Below the pieces are notes generated by a model. The model was not told the origin of the DNA, did no database searches, and saw only the letters and a program-made list of their open reading frames with translations. The translations under genes were made by a program, and so were the position numbers. 24,775 bases of DNA from 66-474 sp039923855 (GTDB taxonomy: Bacteria; Pseudomonadota; Gammaproteobacteria; Xanthomonadales; Rhodanobacteraceae): the NCBI GenBank assembly GCA_039923855.1, contig JBDTBW010000051.1, positions 1 to 24,775 of the forward strand, given 5' to 3'. This document shows, piece after piece, positions 22,947 through 24,775 of the stretch; the stretch's first letter is position 1; the number at the start of each line of letters is the position of its first letter.

Positions 22947-23510
22947 TCATTGCAAATGCGCAAATAGCAACGCGATGTACGCGCCCAACAGCACCGCGGC
23001 GAACGGCGCCGCCGCCTTGTGGTACCACTCGCGAGAGGTCCACGCGCCGATCGCGCTGAGGACGATAAAGATCACCTGGAAGCCAATGTCCAACGGTGCC
23101 GGCCACGCGCCGAGCAACACCAGCACCTTGCCGATGCTGATGACGATCAGCAGCATCAGCAGCGTGAAAAACCAGCGGTGGTTTTGGTAGTAATGCGTGC
23201 GCAGATCGACCGCGCCTTCGACGCCGATATCCGGAAACACCAGTCCGGCGAGCAGGTACAGCGGAATCGTCTGCGCCAGCACGATCGCGAAGTCCAGAAA
23301 GCTCCAATCGCGGCGCTCGCGCAGCCCGAACATCGCCCACCACGCCTGCACGTCGATCACCAGCAGCAGGATCGCCCATAGCACGCTTGGCCAATACACG
23401 CGCAGCCGCGAGCGCGCCAGCATCAAACCGCGAAAGCCCTGCAGAATCTGCGTGATCGAAAGACCCAGCACGATCGACAGCAGGACGGAGAGGTAGCTGA
23501 AGGCGTCCAT
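22947..23510 (-). CDS. Integral membrane protein of unknown function
   Basis: A 187-residue protein with about six hydrophobic segments, beginning MDAFSYLSVLLSIVLGLSIT and including ILLLVIDVQAWWAMFGLRER and a last segment FAAVLLGAYIALLFA. Conserved-looking polar residues in or near membranes (Q in ITQILQGFRG, D in VIDVQAWW) resemble uncharacterised membrane proteins of other Proteobacteria. The start is the ATG at 23510; an in-frame TTG at 23525 would add five residues. No strong ribosome site is visible. It is divergent from the toxin-antitoxin pair. Confidence 0.75.
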   Translation of the reverse strand: MDAFSYLSVLLSIVLGLSITQILQGFRGLMLARSRLRVYWPSVLWAILLLVIDVQAWWAMFGLRERRDWSFLDFAIVLAQTIPLYLLAGLVFPDIGVEGAVDLRTHYYQNHRWFFTLLMLLIVISIGKVLVLLGAWPAPLDIGFQVIFIVLSAIGAWTSREWYHKAAAPFAAVLLGAYIALLFAHLQ

Positions 23511-23571
23511 GGCATCTGTATGCAATTAGTCGATGCGAAGGATACGCGATTCGGTCGATCATGCTAGACTT

Positions 23572-23584
23572 AGTCCATTGGACT
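23572..23584. promoter_or_regulatory. Palindromic operator candidate of the Phd/VapC pair
   Basis: AGTCCA-T-TGGACT is a perfect 6-bp inverted repeat 14 bp upstream of the antitoxin start. TAGACT just before it (23565-23570) or TATAAG just after (23590-23595) could be the -10 box. Phd-type antitoxins repress their own operon from such sites. Confidence 0.5.
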
Positions 23585-23598
23585 CGGTTTATAAGACG

Positions 23599-23838
23599 AT
23601 GAGCACAATCAATATCCACGAAGCCAAAACCCATCTCTCGCGGCTGGTGGAGAAAGCAGCACAGGGCGAACCTTTCGTGATCGCCAAAGCCGGCAAGCCA
23701 ATGGTCAAAGTGACGGCGCTGGACAAACCTATAGCCCCGCAGCGGTTGGGCTTCTTGGCTGGCGAGTTCAACGTACCGGACGATTTTGACCGGATGGGCG
23801 CGGTGGCCATCGCTCGCGCGTTCGGCAAGACCAAATGA
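23599..23838 (+). CDS. Phd/YefM-family antitoxin
   Basis: A 79-residue antitoxin starting MSTINIHEAKTHLSRLVEKA, then GEPFVIAKAGKPMVKVTAL, the classic Phd/YefM DNA-binding fold. The disordered C-terminus (NVPDDFDRMGAVAIARAF) is the part expected to wrap the toxin. ATG at 23599 gives the standard family start; an upstream extension in frame is unlike the family. It overlaps the toxin gene by 4 bp (ATGA). The palindrome just upstream suggests autoregulation. Confidence 0.9.
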   Translation: MSTINIHEAKTHLSRLVEKAAQGEPFVIAKAGKPMVKVTALDKPIAPQRLGFLAGEFNVPDDFDRMGAVAIARAFGKTK

Positions 23839-24221
23839 AGCTGCTGCTGGATACGCATCTGCTGCTGTGGGCGGCGGCCGAGCCAAAGAAGCTGCCGGCT
23901 GCCGCGCGACGTATGATCGAAAGCCCGCGCAACCAGCCGCTGTTCAGCGCGGCGAGCCTGTGGGAAATCGCGATCAAGAATCAACTCGGCCGCAAGGATC
24001 TTCGCGTCGAGCCGCGCACCTTGCGCCGCGGCCTGCTCGACAACGGTTACGCGGAATTACCGGTCACCGGCGAGCACGCCGTCGTGACGGACACGCTGCC
24101 GCCACTTCACAAGGATCCGTTCGATCGCCTGCTGGTCGCGCAGGCGCAAGTCGAAGGCGTGCTGTTGCTGACCGCGGACGCGCAAGTGGCCCAGTATCCG
24201 GGGCCGGTAAGGAAGATCTAG
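23835..24221 (+). CDS. PIN-domain toxin (VapC family)
   Basis: A 128-residue PIN-domain ribonuclease. The acidic metal-binding residues are Asp6 (LLLDTHLLLW), Glu44 (SLWEIAIKN), Asp97 (DPFDRLLVAQA) and Asp115 (LLTAD). Family members cleave tRNA or rRNA using magnesium, and are silenced by the partner antitoxin. Antitoxin-first order with a 4-bp overlap is normal. The TAG stop (24219-24221) lies in CTAG directly beside the insertion-sequence end; the protein still appears full length, ending YPGPVRKI as relatives do. Confidence 0.92.
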   Translation: MKLLLDTHLLLWAAAEPKKLPAAARRMIESPRNQPLFSAASLWEIAIKNQLGRKDLRVEPRTLRRGLLDNGYAELPVTGEHAVVTDTLPPLHKDPFDRLLVAQAQVEGVLLLTADAQVAQYPGPVRKI

Positions 24222-24775
24222 GGAACGTCTGATCAATCCTTCGTTTCACGCGCTGCGGGTTGCAACATCGATCACGCAGCAGTGATGCGAGCGTATCGAT
24301 CAGTTGTTGCCGGCTTGCTTGCCGGTTCTTGCTTAATTCACAAGCTTTCGGTGAATCGCAGACGCAGCTACCCTGTGGCGGCCAGTAGCGATTTGCGCGC
24401 CATCCACAGATTCGCCAACGCAAACAGCGTTGTCACTTGCGCTGCATTCTTGGCCAAGCCGCGATAACGGACCTTGACGTAGCCAAACTGCCGCTTGACC
24501 ACCCGGAACGGGTGTTCGACCGCCGCACGGATCGAGGCCTTGAGGTGTTCGATCTGCTCGCTCAGATCGCGCAACTGCGGATCGGTGATGGCTTTGAGCT
24601 TGCCGCGCTTGACCGCGACATACCACCTGCGGCCACGCTTGCGCGCGTACTTCTCAGCGCCGGTGTAGCCGGCGTCGGCATACACGCGCTGCTCCTTGCC
24701 ATGCAGCAGCTTGTCCACTTCCGTCACATCCGCCACGTTGGCTGCAGTACTGGTCACCGTGTGCACCAGCCCGGT
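24222..24775. mobile_element. IS5-family insertion sequence, one end (continues past the window)
   Basis: The terminus GGAACGTCTGATCAATCC begins at 24222, directly after CTAG (24218-24221). IS5 elements duplicate a short YTAR site, and CTAG fits. Between the terminus and the transposase stop are about 145 bp without a gene, with a small hairpin CCGGC-TTGCTT-GCCGG. The other end lies beyond the right edge. The first bases resemble termini of IS5-type elements, but I cannot name the IS. Confidence 0.75.
24368..24775 (-). CDS. IS5-family transposase, C-terminal part
   Basis: The C-terminal 135 residues of a DDE transposase, cut by the window edge. Visible are VHTVTSTAANVADVTEVDKL, the second Asp in YADAGYTGAEKY, and the signature R(3)E(6)K in IRAAVEHPFRVVKRQFG, followed by VRYRGLAKNAAQVTTLFALA. 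These place it in IS5. It performs cut-and-paste transposition of the element. It shows no frame disruption in the part visible; the start and first catalytic Asp lie outside the window. Confidence 0.9.
   Translation of the reverse strand, partial: TGLVHTVTSTAANVADVTEVDKLLHGKEQRVYADAGYTGAEKYARKRGRRWYVAVKRGKLKAITDPQLRDLSEQIEHLKASIRAAVEHPFRVVKRQFGYVKVRYRGLAKNAAQVTTLFALANLWMARKSLLAATG

Noticed and set aside
22855..23886. Long minus-strand open frame joined to the 125-residue membrane protein
   Set aside because: It shadows the membrane protein gene at 22947-23510 and the toxin-antitoxin pair; a strong ribosome site at 22854 sets the real start.

Overview
The window looks like chromosomal DNA of a GC-rich gammaproteobacterium, most likely in the Xanthomonadales and close to Rhodanobacteraceae. 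This is inferred from protein style, from the birA-coaX-SPOR gene order, and from the CGTCATTCCCG-type and 265-bp dispersed repeats. No species can be named from the sequence alone.

Left part (1 to about 7.4 kb): an accessory region with the look of a decayed genomic island. It holds a stand-alone tyrosine recombinase, a HigBA-type toxin-antitoxin pair, a DUF1428 gene, a VOC/PhnB gene broken by an amber codon, the tail of a second recombinase gene, a lipoprotein serine hydrolase, and a decayed mobilization locus. That locus contains a mobC remnant, two inverted copies of a 16-bp sequence matching the IncP-type nic consensus, and four palindromes sharing a CAGC-N2-GCTG core. The region ends with a P4-type integrase facing away from a tRNA-Thr gene, the usual arrangement for an island inserted in a tRNA 3' end. 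The tRNA gene lacks an encoded CCA, and a copy of its 5' part lies 138 bp upstream next to a hairpin.

Middle part (7.4 to 22.4 kb): conserved chromosome. It has a birA-coaX-SPOR operon with a 14-unit heptamer repeat in front of the SPOR gene, and a PepSY-phoP-phoQ-type envelope-sensing cluster with dusA upstream. It also has a DUF3298 lipoprotein, a GFA-family protein, a secreted protein with a histidine-rich tail, a DUF885 metallopeptidase, a PAQR/hemolysin III membrane protein, a DUF488 protein, small membrane proteins, and a PadR plus HAAS/sensor membrane protein pair. Two inverted copies of a structured repeat of about 265 bp flank the 10.9 to 18.6 kb segment.

Right part (22.4 to 24.8 kb): two membrane proteins of unknown function, a Phd/VapC-type toxin-antitoxin pair with a palindromic operator candidate, and the end of an IS5-family insertion sequence. 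The IS lies directly after the vapC stop codon, which is part of the presumed CTAG target site. The IS runs off the right edge.

The most unusual material is non-coding: the mobilization relic with its palindrome family, the rearranged tRNA-Thr locus, the heptamer array and the inverted hairpin-rich repeats.
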